This document shows, one piece after another, positions 44,723-52,304 of a stretch of DNA of 64,000 nt (positions are counted from its first letter, which is position 1; each line of letters starts with the position of its first letter). Below the pieces are notes generated by a model that worked only from the letters and a program-made list of their open reading frames with translations, was not told the origin of the DNA and made no database searches. Source of the DNA: a virus. The translations under genes were made by a program, and so were the position numbers. The DNA lies in IMG/VR virus record IMGVR_UViG_3300050821_022567, positions 1-64,000 of that record; one strand, written 5' to 3'.

Positions 44723-45596
44723 TCTTGCCGCCCTTGATCGACCCGAAGACGGCTTCGTAGTCGGCCTGCGCCTTGGCGAGCTGCTCCGTCGGGATCGACG
44801 AGCGGATGAGCGGCTTCAGGACGATCGGCGGCGGGGACGCGGCGGGGATGCGCTTCGTCGCCCAGTCGGCGAACTTCCACGCGTTGAGCGCCTTGCCTTT
44901 TTCATCGGCGCCGTAGGCGCGCCCGAGCTCCGCGAGTCGGTCGCATCGCTGCTGCGTCGTGCCCGCGTTGCCCTGAGTCTCTTCGACGTCGAGCAGCTTC
45001 TGCAGTTCCTTCCCGCGCGGGATCGTGGGGCGCACGCCCGCCCCCTCGCGAACGCCTTCCGCCCACGCTGCGGCGAGGCTGCTCTCGCCGAACGGGTCGG
45101 GGATTCGTCGGGTGCCCGAGATTGCCTCGACGACCGGCTCTGGCTCCGGGGGGACCACGGGGGGATCTCCCGGATCGGGACCGGGAACGGGATCGGGGTT
45201 CGAATCAATTGCTGGCTCGTGTGAACCAAGTTGCTTCGAGTTTGGTTCATTCTTGCTTCGTCTTGCTTCGCCGGACTTGCGGCCTCCGGCGCGTCCGGCC
45301 TCCGCTCGCGCAGCGCGGAGATCGAGCGTCGGTTGGAAGTCCAGGTAGTCGTGGATCTGGTAGCCGCCGCCCTCCGCCCTCTCCCAGAGTCCGACCTTGA
45401 CGAGGCGCTCGGCGAGCTTCGCGGCGTTCTTCACCGGGTAGAGGACCGAGACCTTCGCCTCGGGAATAAGCCCCGTTCGCTTTGGCTGCCGGTTGCAGTA
45501 CGCGAGTCCGCACACCCAAAGCCAGCAAGCCTCCGCGCCCGCGGCGAGGAGCTTCGGGTGGTCGGGAGCTCCGTCGTCGATCTTGACCCAGCTCAT
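44715..45596 (-). CDS. Replication initiator / helicase-loader-type winged-helix protein
   Basis: 293 aa. N-terminal winged helix (MSWVKIDDGAPDHPKLLAAG, AKLAERLVKVGLWERAEGGG, YQIHDYLDFQPT), typical of phage replisome organiser or DnaD/DnaT-like proteins. A long disordered Pro/Glu/Asp linker (120-170) follows, then a C-terminal helical domain. It overlaps dnaB, which supports a helicase-loading or origin-binding function. No AAA+ motif is present, so it is not a DnaC-type loader. Confidence 0.7.
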   Translation of the reverse strand: MSWVKIDDGAPDHPKLLAAGAEACWLWVCGLAYCNRQPKRTGLIPEAKVSVLYPVKNAAKLAERLVKVGLWERAEGGGYQIHDYLDFQPTLDLRAARAEAGRAGGRKSGEARRSKNEPNSKQLGSHEPAIDSNPDPVPGPDPGDPPVVPPEPEPVVEAISGTRRIPDPFGESSLAAAWAEGVREGAGVRPTIPRGKELQKLLDVEETQGNAGTTQQRCDRLAELGRAYGADEKGKALNAWKFADWATKRIPAASPPPIVLKPLIRSSIPTEQLAKAQADYEAVFGSIKGGKSG

Positions 45597-46297
45597 AAGT
45601 TCGCCTCTCTCAACGCAACGGCCCGTTCGATACTCTTCCGTCGCAGGTTGCAGCGAGAATGCGTGACCCTCAGGTTCTCCACCGTGTCCTCGCCACCGAG
45701 CGACCTCGGGGTACGATGATCAAGATGAATGTCGTCTGACGGGACGTCCTCCCCACAGATCCCGCACACACCACGGTCCCTTGCTAAAACCGCGCGCACT
45801 ACGTCACTCGGTATTCGACGACGAGTGCTGCGAGGTCCCCATCCATGAACAAGCCGATACGCTTGCGTCGTCTCGCGTGAGCATGCTCGACAGTGACGGC
45901 GCCTACCGGTCTCGCTGAGGCACGTATTCTCTTCGTCGTAGGCGTGTCCGCGTGGACAATGCGTCTTCTTTACGTTTGCGGCCGGGATCGTTCCGCCGCG
46001 AAGCGTGTTGATTCGACCAGTCACTTCTTCGAGATGGGCGGGGTTGCAACAGCGCGTGACGCGACACAGGTGGTCCACCTGCAGACCTTCCGTCAGCGCA
46101 CCATGCGTAAGGAAGTACGCGACTCGATGAGCTTTGACCTTCCGCGGTCCTAGCCGAAAGCTCCCGTATCCCTCGCTCGTTCCCGCTGTCCAAATCCAAC
46201 AACGCCCAAGGTCTGGTCGGTAGGCTGAGACGGGGCCGTTGCGATCGACCTTCAACCAGAAACGACGCTGAGCATCGGCAGATAAATATTCCCTCAC
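45593..46297 (-). CDS. Double HNH endonuclease
   Basis: 234 aa, GTG start (GTGA). The N-terminal HNH_3-type unit has KAHRVAYFLTHGALTEGLQV, DHLCRVTRCCNPAHLEEVT and TLRGG. A CPRGHAYDEENTC...CRAC zinc part follows. The C-terminal half is a second, classical HNH: GVCGICGEDV, DDIHLDHRTPRSLGGEDTVE, SRCNLRRKS. Two different HNH types in one protein is uncommon. The gene is lower in GC than its neighbours and sits between replication genes, like an inserted homing gene. Confidence 0.75.
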   Translation of the reverse strand: MREYLSADAQRRFWLKVDRNGPVSAYRPDLGRCWIWTAGTSEGYGSFRLGPRKVKAHRVAYFLTHGALTEGLQVDHLCRVTRCCNPAHLEEVTGRINTLRGGTIPAANVKKTHCPRGHAYDEENTCLSETGRRRHCRACSRETTQAYRLVHGWGPRSTRRRIPSDVVRAVLARDRGVCGICGEDVPSDDIHLDHRTPRSLGGEDTVENLRVTHSRCNLRRKSIERAVALREANL

Positions 46298-46587
46298 TTT
46301 GCGCCTCTCCAATCGCGAATCTCGATCTGCCTTAGATCTTTGATCTCGGTGACACGCCGTCCAGTCACGGTCACGATTCCGCGGTACCAGGCCCCCCGCG
46401 CCCCCTCTCCCCACTCGTCGATCAACGCCTGCCTTCCCTGCCGTAGCCCGAGCCGCAACTGCCGCAGCGACCAAAGAGACGCCTTCGCCGTCGCCAGGAT
46501 GCGGACCACCGACTGCTCGGCGGCGACCCGGACCCCGTGCTTGGCACGCAGGCCAGGCACTGTGCTCGACGGCTCGGGCTGCTTCAC
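46294..46587 (-). CDS. Hypothetical basic protein, 97 aa
   Basis: GTG at 46585-46587 (GTGA). Basic, mostly helical (SVVRILATAKASLWSLRQLR) with a C-terminal beta part (WYRGIVTVTGRRVTEIKDLR). No motif recognised. The upstream part of the frame is noise. Confidence 0.45.
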   Translation of the reverse strand: MKQPEPSSTVPGLRAKHGVRVAAEQSVVRILATAKASLWSLRQLRLGLRQGRQALIDEWGEGARGAWYRGIVTVTGRRVTEIKDLRQIEIRDWRGAK

Positions 46588-46889
46588 GGAGCTGGCCTCT
46601 GGCAGAGCACGCGCGGGAGCGGCCCGTAGTGGAGCGGCCGCTGCCGGTTCTCCACCTCCCACCGGAGGAGGACCGAGTACTGCGCGTCGACGGCGTAGGC
46701 GGGCGCGAGCCGCTGGACGACCACGACCTCGTTGTCGACCACCGCCCGGACTTCCGCGGTCCAGGAGGTCTGCGGGTACCCGCTGTTGAAGTGGATGCGG
46801 CTCGCGAGGCGCGGAGGCCACCGCACGAGCTCGTAGCCGTCCGAGAGGCGCACCGCGGCCGCCGCGTCCCACTTACCGTCTGCTGCCAT
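46584..46889 (-). CDS. Hypothetical protein, 101 aa
   Basis: ATG at 46887-46889 overlaps the methyltransferase stop (TAATG). Beta-rich: RLSDGYELVRWPPRLASRIH, EVRAVVDNEVVVVQRLAPAY, YSVLLRWEVENRQRP. Possibly a small nucleic-acid-binding or OB-like fold. Coupled to the methyltransferase. Confidence 0.5.
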   Translation of the reverse strand: MAADGKWDAAAAVRLSDGYELVRWPPRLASRIHFNSGYPQTSWTAEVRAVVDNEVVVVQRLAPAYAVDAQYSVLLRWEVENRQRPLHYGPLPRVLCQRPAP

Positions 46890-47527
46890 TACCAGTCCTC
46901 CCGCGTCCAAACGCACTGGCCGATCGGCGAGTATTCACGCTGGAATGCCCTCGGCCCCTTGATGAAAGCGACCGACGACAGCCGCGGCGGCAGGTAGACG
47001 AACGCGCTCGCCCCAGGCGGCTGCGTCCCCGACTTCACGCTCGGTGCGGGCGCGAGCTCCGCGAAGAGCGACGGCTGGCCAGACTTCCCGTCGGGTTCCT
47101 CTGCGATGTTGTAGGGGATGCGCTTCGCCGGGAAGCAGATCGGGAAGTCGAGGGGGATGTTCAGCCCCGACGGCCGTTCCAGCTGCGTCGTCTGCAGCAG
47201 CCCCAGGTTGAAGCAGACGAAGATCGCCTGCTCGATCTCCCCCAGGGCCCACGCGCGCGCCACGCGCCACCACCACGCCTTTTGGACGCTCCCCCCTTCG
47301 TCCTTACCCCCCGGGGGATTGAGCCACACACGGCCGAACCACGGGCGGGTCAGGCCGTCCTCCTCCCGGGTGTAAAAGCGGGTCGCCCGGACCGTCTCGT
47401 TCGCGAGCGCGCACGACGCCGGGTCGAGATCGATCGTCCCGCCGAATAGGCGCCTGCCGGGCTCCACGATCTCCGCCGGCGAATAGTGCTCGCTCGTGAG
47501 GGACGAGTGCTGGACGAGCGGCGTCAT
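46889..47527 (-). CDS. Phage-type DNA N6-adenine methyltransferase
   Basis: 212 aa. Methylates adenine in DNA. The DLDPAS motif near residue 33, DGLTRPWFGRVWLNPPGG near 58-75 (the NPPG replaces the usual NPPY catalytic tetrapeptide of this phage family) and the following IEQAIFVCFNLGLLQTTQ block are the usual marks of small phage Dam-like enzymes. ATG at 47525-47527 overlaps the upstream stop. Probably protects phage DNA from host restriction. A second, different adenine methyltransferase lies one gene upstream. Confidence 0.75.
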   Translation of the reverse strand: MTPLVQHSSLTSEHYSPAEIVEPGRRLFGGTIDLDPASCALANETVRATRFYTREEDGLTRPWFGRVWLNPPGGKDEGGSVQKAWWWRVARAWALGEIEQAIFVCFNLGLLQTTQLERPSGLNIPLDFPICFPAKRIPYNIAEEPDGKSGQPSLFAELAPAPSVKSGTQPPGASAFVYLPPRLSSVAFIKGPRAFQREYSPIGQCVWTREDW

Positions 47528-47742
47528 CGGAAAAGCTCTCCCTGCTCCGGCCCCGACTCCTTGTCGGAGTCGCACGGCTCGGCGACGCAGCGGTCCGGGG
47601 GGAGCGCGAGCCCCTTCGTCCAGTCGGCGGCGATGCGCTCTGCCTTCGCCTGCGGGAAGGCCGTCGCGCACGACCGCTCCCCCCAGCCGCTCTCGCCCTG
47701 CAGGTAATGGGCGCCTTTTCGAACGAGAAAGACCGCGCTCAT
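47524..47742 (-). CDS. Hypothetical protein, 72 aa
   Basis: ATG at 47740-47742. Begins MSAVFLVRKGAHYLQGESGW and has CATAFPQAKAERIAADWTKG, with two further cysteines in VAEPCDSDKES. The MSAVF start is also seen in the DUF1643 gene, but the rest differs. It lies between two methyltransferase genes. Confidence 0.5.
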   Translation of the reverse strand: MSAVFLVRKGAHYLQGESGWGERSCATAFPQAKAERIAADWTKGLALPPDRCVAEPCDSDKESGPEQGELFR

Positions 47743-48851
47743 GCTTCCCCGAAGAGCGCGCCCTGCGCAGCGACGAGGGGCAAGCAGTGTGGCGAGAACC
47801 ATATGCGCTCGCGGTTCTTGTTGTCGTTCCCTTCGGCGGCGTAGCCGCGATGTGCCTTCCACGGCACACACGTCCACGTCGCGGGGAAGACGTGGGCCCC
47901 CTCGTAGCCGCAGAATGCGACACGCAGGTCCGGGTCGCTTCCGTGCTCGATCGCCCATTCTGCTACGCGGTGCGCGACCGCACCGTCGTCGACGCCATAG
48001 AGATCGCCGTCTCGCTCGGCCTCCGGATAGGGAGGGTCTAGGAAGACGCCGCACGGATTCATCCCGCTGTTGCGACTCTTCGTCGTGCCGATGACCGAAT
48101 CGCCGAGTACGCGCGTCCAATCCCCGCAGCAGACCCGAACTCGTCGGAGGCGCTCGCGGAGCGCGACGAACCATTCGAGGCACGGCGGCTTCTCAGCGCC
48201 ATGAACGCCGCGGGCGTTGCCGAGCGATGGGAGGCGCGTCGTCCCTGTTCCCTTGCCTCCGTGAGAACTCAGGTTGGGCAGCTTCTTGGTCGGTGGCCTC
48301 TCCCCTCTCTCGGGCGCTGCCGCACGGATACCGCGCCCGTGTCCCCGCGTATAAAGGTCGGGCATCTTGCGATGGACGCCCTGTCCGATCCCGTCAAGGT
48401 CGGGCCGAGACCCGTTCCCGCGCGACCAGATCTTCGAGCCCCCTACGTGGCAAAACCCGCCGCCAATCCACTGCGACAATCCCCAGACCCACCACCCCGC
48501 GATCTTCGCGTCGAAGAAGTCCGGGTCGGTCTTCATCCGTTCGCGGAAGTCGACTTGCGCTACGAGCCAGCGGTGGCGGGCATGGAGATCCGCTTCGTTC
48601 ACTGGATGGTCGCAGAAGCGCGCGACGGCCTCGGGGTCGGCGACCGTCGCCCTCCAGAAGTTGGCGAGATACGTGTCCGCGTCATTCACGGTTTCGATCT
48701 TCGGCACGTGAGGACGGCCGAGAAGAACCGCTCCGGACCCGTAGAACGGCTCCACGTAATTCGGGACGTTGCCGAACGCCTGCCACACGATGTGGGCGGC
48801 GCGCGACTTCCCGCCGAACCAAGGGAAGGGTGCTCGAAGCTCAGCGTTCAC
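47739..48851 (-). CDS. D12-class DNA adenine methyltransferase
   Basis: 370 aa, GTG at 48849-48851 (GTGA). FPWFGGKSRAAHIVWQAFGN (8-27), YVEPFYGSGAVLLGRPH (31-47), DADTYLANFWRA and FLDPPYPEAERDG (about 278-290) are motifs X, I and IV of N6-adenine methyltransferases of the D12/Dam class. A long basic/Gly insertion (about 165-225) is not in E. coli Dam and may be a target-recognition region. It likely blocks restriction or marks packaged DNA. Confidence 0.85.
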   Translation of the reverse strand: MNAELRAPFPWFGGKSRAAHIVWQAFGNVPNYVEPFYGSGAVLLGRPHVPKIETVNDADTYLANFWRATVADPEAVARFCDHPVNEADLHARHRWLVAQVDFRERMKTDPDFFDAKIAGWWVWGLSQWIGGGFCHVGGSKIWSRGNGSRPDLDGIGQGVHRKMPDLYTRGHGRGIRAAAPERGERPPTKKLPNLSSHGGKGTGTTRLPSLGNARGVHGAEKPPCLEWFVALRERLRRVRVCCGDWTRVLGDSVIGTTKSRNSGMNPCGVFLDPPYPEAERDGDLYGVDDGAVAHRVAEWAIEHGSDPDLRVAFCGYEGAHVFPATWTCVPWKAHRGYAAEGNDNKNRERIWFSPHCLPLVAAQGALFGEA

Positions 48852-48973
48852 GCGCGCCCCCGCGTGATCACGATCCGAACGCGCGTCGTCTTCGCAAGCC
48901 GGACGCGGATCGGATGTCCCCAGACGAAGTTGATCGTCCGGCAAAGGTCGTTGAACGTCGCGGCGGCTTTCAT
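48848..48973 (-). CDS. Tiny basic protein, 41 aa
   Basis: ATG at 48971-48973 with GGGAAG upstream. Reads MKAAATFNDLCRTINFVWGH and then RLAKTTRVRIVITRGRA. Overlaps the D12 methyltransferase by GTGA. May be a regulatory peptide or simply a coupling cistron. Low support beyond the start context. Confidence 0.4.
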   Translation of the reverse strand: MKAAATFNDLCRTINFVWGHPIRVRLAKTTRVRIVITRGRA

Positions 48974-49278
48974 ACGGCTTCCCCCGTGACCGTCGTGACA
49001 ACGACCCAGTTTATGGCTTGCCCCGGAGGAGCCAGAGGATGAGGCGGAGGAGCACCATCCCGAGCCAGAGCAGGAACGCGAGGAGGTCCAACTTCGATAC
49101 TTCCATGACCGCCCTTTGCTACGAGCACGCCCGGCACCGCCGGCTCCGCCCACCCCACCGACACCGCGCGCGCGAACGCCTGCGCATCGCGCACCATCTC
49201 GCCGAGCCCGCGCCACGTCGCGAGCTCGCGCTCGTCGAGGGACAGGTAGAAACGCTCGAGGGCGGAGACGGTGCTCAC
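48970..49278 (-). CDS. Hypothetical protein, 102 aa
   Basis: GTG start. The first 60 residues are helical and look like a real protein (MSTVSALERFYLSLDERELA, WRGLGEMVRDAQAFARAVSV). After about residue 60 it becomes Pro/Ala-rich, ending AINWVVVTTVTGEAV. A hydrophobic 31-aa frame is nested in the Pro-rich part. The C-terminal half is uncertain. Confidence 0.45.
   Translation of the reverse strand: MSTVSALERFYLSLDERELATWRGLGEMVRDAQAFARAVSVGWAEPAVPGVLVAKGGHGSIEVGPPRVPALARDGAPPPHPLAPPGQAINWVVVTTVTGEAV
49011..49106 (-). CDS. Possible 31-aa membrane peptide nested in the previous gene
   Basis: ATG at 49104-49106, stop TAA at 49011-49013: MEVSKLDLLAFLLWLGMVLL followed by RLILWLLRGKP. A compact membrane helix with a basic end. 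The ribosome site (AAAGGG) is weak. It may be real, for example a toxin-like or holin-like peptide, or a chance frame. Confidence 0.25.
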   Translation of the reverse strand: MEVSKLDLLAFLLWLGMVLLRLILWLLRGKP

Positions 49279-49279
49279 G

Positions 49280-49615
49280 CTACGACTCCTCGTCCAGCTG
49301 CTCGCGCAGCTTCGCCACCTTGGCCTCGGCGATGGCGAGCTTCGCCTCGAGCCGGGCGCGCGCTCGATCGCCGCTCTTCGCTAAACGAGGCGGCTTCGCG
49401 ACCTCGTTCAGCGGCGAGAGGTTCTTCTTCGCCGCGCACACCGGGCAGAAGACACGATCGATCTGCGTCCTCTGGCAGGAGCGGCACTCGAGATTGCCGA
49501 AATACATCCAGCCTTCCGCCCACGGCGCCAGCGTCCCGCAGTCGGTGCATCGCCACGTGCGCGGGCTCGTTCCCACGAGCACGTGATCGTCGATCGTCTT
49601 GTGCCGGCAGCCCAC
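49280..49615 (-). CDS. Zinc-ribbon protein with coiled-coil tail, 111 aa
   Basis: GTG start. Two ribbons: RCTDCGTLAPW with an earlier Cys/His, and CRSCQRTQIDRVFCPVCAA. The C-terminal 30 residues form a coiled coil (ARLEAKLAIAEAKVAKLREQ). This is a frequent build of small phage DNA- or protein-binding factors. No family recognised. Confidence 0.55.
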   Translation of the reverse strand: MGCRHKTIDDHVLVGTSPRTWRCTDCGTLAPWAEGWMYFGNLECRSCQRTQIDRVFCPVCAAKKNLSPLNEVAKPPRLAKSGDRARARLEAKLAIAEAKVAKLREQLDEES

Positions 49616-49618
49616 GGT

Positions 49619-50011
49619 TCACCCCCGCCTCCCCTTCGTCGCCCGCTCCGCGATCCACTGCGCGAAGGCCGCCGCGTCGTGCGCCTCGCACCACCGCTCG
49701 TCGCGCCCGCGCCGCGGGGGCGGCCGCGGCGCCCCCTCCGCCCTCCGACCCCGGCGTTCCTCCCGCCGCACCTCGCGCGCCCCCTGCTGGACGTCCTTGC
49801 ACGCGGCGCAGTGCGCCCGCTCGATGTCGAACGCCGTCACCGCGCGCGATCGCTGAAAGTCCCAGATGTGATCTGGGCAGCACGGCTGCTCGAGAGGCAG
49901 CGCGATGTAGTCCGCCCGATACGGGCAACGGTCCGACCGGCGCATGGGGTCGGGGGTGATCGGCCCGTAGCAACGCGCCTCGTCGGGCCGGTCGGTGAAG
50001 AGGACGCTCAC
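49619..50011 (-). CDS. Hypothetical cysteine-rich protein, 130 aa
   Basis: GTG start. Cysteines in CPYRADY, CCPDHIWDF and CAACKDV may hold zinc. The last 60 residues are Arg/Ala/Pro-rich. Overlaps the next gene by GTGA. Function unknown. Confidence 0.5.
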   Translation of the reverse strand: MSVLFTDRPDEARCYGPITPDPMRRSDRCPYRADYIALPLEQPCCPDHIWDFQRSRAVTAFDIERAHCAACKDVQQGAREVRREERRGRRAEGAPRPPPRRGRDERWCEAHDAAAFAQWIAERATKGRRG

Positions 50012-50295
50012 TCGGCCTCCGCTTCGAGCTTCTTGATGAGGTCCCCGATCCCGATCCCATTCATCGGGTCGGCGTGCTTGCGAATCGCGGCGAGCGCCCG
50101 CACGAAATCTTCGGGGCGCTCCTCGGTCACCGTCGCGAGGACCGTGAGGAAGCTTCCGAGATTCGTCGTCGCGGTGTCCGCGCCAGTCTGCGCGACCTCC
50201 CGAAAGATCTCCGCGAGCCGCCGCGCGCGCAGGCGCCGCGCCTCCTCAATCTCGCGCCTCACCCCGTCCAACGTCTTCTCGTCGACGTACGTCAT
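50008..50295 (-). CDS. Hypothetical helical protein, 95 aa
   Basis: ATG at 50293-50295 with GGAGG upstream. Begins MTYVDEKTLDGVRREIEEAR, then a helical repeat (FLTVLATVTEERPEDFVRAL, IRKHADPMNGIGIGDLIKKL). No recognised family. The strong ribosome site supports it. Confidence 0.55.
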   Translation of the reverse strand: MTYVDEKTLDGVRREIEEARRLRARRLAEIFREVAQTGADTATTNLGSFLTVLATVTEERPEDFVRALAAIRKHADPMNGIGIGDLIKKLEAEAE

Positions 50296-51254
50296 CCCGT
50301 CCTCCGGCTTCTCACGATCTCGCTGACGATCGCCTTGCTCTGTCCGTGACTTCGAAACGCGACGATGCTCTGCCGCGTCGGCACCGCGCAGAGCTGGCAG
50401 TCTTTGCACGTGAGCCCGTGCGTCTCGTTCGGGCAGAGGACGACCTGCCGGCCCGCCGGGGTCTTCGTCGCATGCGCCGGATGGTCCACCGGGACGACGA
50501 CTGCGACGGGCGCGATGCCGAGCGCCGCGAGCTCGTCGGCCTGCTCGAGATTGTCGGCCGAGAGGTTGATCGTGAAGCCGGCGCGGACCGCGCGCGCGAT
50601 CGCCCGCCGGTTGGACACGAGCCAGAGCGCGCGCTCCTGCGGCGATGGGATGTAGCGGGCGCGCTTCGGCAGCGGCTTCGACTCCAGCACGGGGCAGTGC
50701 GTGAACGTGAACCCCCGCCGCCCCTTGTTCGCGAGGACGAGCTGCGAGAGCGCGATGGGGTCGATGGCGTCCCCCTTCCCCGGAAGGTCCCCCATCTCGT
50801 TGTGCCTCCAGATTTGCCCCTTCCGGAAGCGCGCCACCGCGCGGCAGAACGCCGACCAGCTGAGACCGCGCTCGGGGACGCGCTCCCAATGCATCCTCAT
50901 CAAACCGAACTCTGCGTAGCACCCCGCGTTCTTGAACGAGCACGAGTCGGGACACGAGCCGCGCGCCGTGCGCGTCGCCGGCATGTCTCCGAGCTTCCGA
51001 TTCTTCGACGTGAGCGAGAGCGCGACGGAGTAGGCATCGTCGCTCTCGAAGGCTCGGACCTGCGCGAGTTTCGCGTCGGGCGAGAGCTTCTCCCACGTCC
51101 GATACTTCTCCTTGCAGACGTTGCACTGGACGTGCGGCGCTCCTGTCTTCGCGTTCGTCTTGAAGAAGGAACGCGGGCGCCGGTTCGCGCACTGAAGGCA
51201 GAGGACGCCGTTCGCGTTCTCCCTCGGGCGTTCCCGCAACAGAGCGGCGCTCAC
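50292..51254 (-). CDS. DUF7227-like protein with a CPDSC...C cluster (Gp37/Gp68 relative)
   Basis: 320 aa, GTG start. Two N-terminal zinc pairs (CLQCANRRP, CNVCKEKY) are followed by GSCPDSCSFKNAGCYAEFG, WRHNEMGDLPG, GRRGFTFTHCPVLES, AGFTINLSADNLEQADELAA and a final TCKDCQLCAVPTRQSIVAFR. The order and the C-x3-C-x6-C-Y cluster look like the second phage family related to DUF5131; the reaction is unknown. Presence of both families suggests a shared modification pathway. Confidence 0.7.
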   Translation of the reverse strand: MSAALLRERPRENANGVLCLQCANRRPRSFFKTNAKTGAPHVQCNVCKEKYRTWEKLSPDAKLAQVRAFESDDAYSVALSLTSKNRKLGDMPATRTARGSCPDSCSFKNAGCYAEFGLMRMHWERVPERGLSWSAFCRAVARFRKGQIWRHNEMGDLPGKGDAIDPIALSQLVLANKGRRGFTFTHCPVLESKPLPKRARYIPSPQERALWLVSNRRAIARAVRAGFTINLSADNLEQADELAALGIAPVAVVVPVDHPAHATKTPAGRQVVLCPNETHGLTCKDCQLCAVPTRQSIVAFRSHGQSKAIVSEIVRSRRTG

Positions 51255-51763
51255 GGCGACACCGTCCTTTGCGTGAACGGGATCGGCTTCAGGTCTCCCG
51301 GAAGGTAGAGCGGGTGTGAAGGCGCGCCATTCTTGGTGAGACGCAGGCAGTGAAGCCGTCTCATCACTCCGCCAGCATTCTTTCCGCGGAGCATGGCGAC
51401 GACATCCTCGGCTCTGTTGCCGAGAGCGTTGGTCCCCCACGCGCAGATGACGACGTCCGCATCCGAAGTGCCGTCGATCAGATGCGCGTCGTTCTCCGGC
51501 CCGATCGGGTCAGGCACCTTCGCAAGCGCCCGCGGATCGGTGCTGCGCCAGGCATAGAGATTGAGCATCCGGTAGGTGCCGAAGCCCCAGTCGCGCGCGA
51601 AGGCCTTGCACCGCCTGATCGTTGGGTCGTCGATCACCTCGTCGGCGGTGCTTGGGTTCAAGCCGATGAAGACGGCGATCCCCCTGGCGAACAGGGGGGC
51701 GTCGTCGAGGCGACGCTCGAGGACGTAGCGCCAGCTCCGGCAGGGCGAGAAGACGGCGCTCAT
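51251..51763 (-). CDS. DUF1643 protein
   Basis: 170 aa, ATG at 51761-51763. Family marks: YVLERRLDD, VFIGLNPSTADEVIDDPTIR, RCKAFARDWGFGTYRMLNLY, STDPRALAKVPDPIGPEND and LRLTKNGAPSHPLYLPGDLK. DUF1643 proteins are common in phages and plasmids, often near DNA-modification genes, but their chemistry is unknown to me. Length matches the family. Confidence 0.85.
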   Translation of the reverse strand: MSAVFSPCRSWRYVLERRLDDAPLFARGIAVFIGLNPSTADEVIDDPTIRRCKAFARDWGFGTYRMLNLYAWRSTDPRALAKVPDPIGPENDAHLIDGTSDADVVICAWGTNALGNRAEDVVAMLRGKNAGGVMRRLHCLRLTKNGAPSHPLYLPGDLKPIPFTQRTVSP

Positions 51764-52011
51764 GCTTTGCCCTTTCGGACCGGCGCGACGTGGAGGACCG
51801 CGACGACCCGGGCCCCCTCCACCTTCCGGAGTTCCCGGACCGTGACCCGCCAGCGGTCGTCGCCGAGCCAGACGACGTCGCCGACGGCGGGGAGGATGGG
51901 ACCGTTCGGCCACCACTCGTCGAGGACCTCGCCGCGCCGCGCATTCTCCGGCGTGTCGTTGTCGCCGCCGGCGTGAACGAACGTGATGAAGGGGGGCGTG
52001 GGGCTCGCCAT
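51760..52011 (-). CDS. Hypothetical small beta protein, 83 aa
   Basis: ATGA overlap with the DUF1643 gene. Reads MASPTPPFITFVHAGGDNDT, then WLGDDRWRVTVRELRKVEGA and VVAVLHVAPVRKGKA. Likely a small SH3/KOW-like beta barrel. No family recognised. Confidence 0.5.
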   Translation of the reverse strand: MASPTPPFITFVHAGGDNDTPENARRGEVLDEWWPNGPILPAVGDVVWLGDDRWRVTVRELRKVEGARVVAVLHVAPVRKGKA

Positions 52012-52304
52012 CAGCGCTCCTCCACGAGGAAGCTGAACCCATCGACCACCGCGCTGAGCGGCCGAGCGAGCCGCTCCGGCAGGTAGTGCCAGACGTACCT
52101 CAGCTCGACGCCGAGCAGCCGCTCGGCCGCGCGTAGCGCTTCGAGCGACCCCGCCGCGAGCTCGCGGCCGTTGGCGTTACTCAGTACGTAGTGCTCCGTC
52201 TGTCCGAGCGGTTCCTCCCACGCGGTGCAGACGCGCGCCTCCTCTTCGGGGATCGTGGCGCGATGCATCTGCATCTGATCTTTCGCCCATGCACGATGCG
52301 TCAC
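52011..52304 (-). CDS. Hypothetical protein, 97 aa
   Basis: GTG at 52302-52304 (GTGA). It reads VTHRAWAKDQMQMHRATIPE, then YVLSNANGRELAAGSLEALR and a Trp/Tyr-containing end. No motif recognised. In an unbroken run of coupled genes. Confidence 0.5.
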   Translation of the reverse strand: MTHRAWAKDQMQMHRATIPEEEARVCTAWEEPLGQTEHYVLSNANGRELAAGSLEALRAAERLLGVELRYVWHYLPERLARPLSAVVDGFSFLVEER

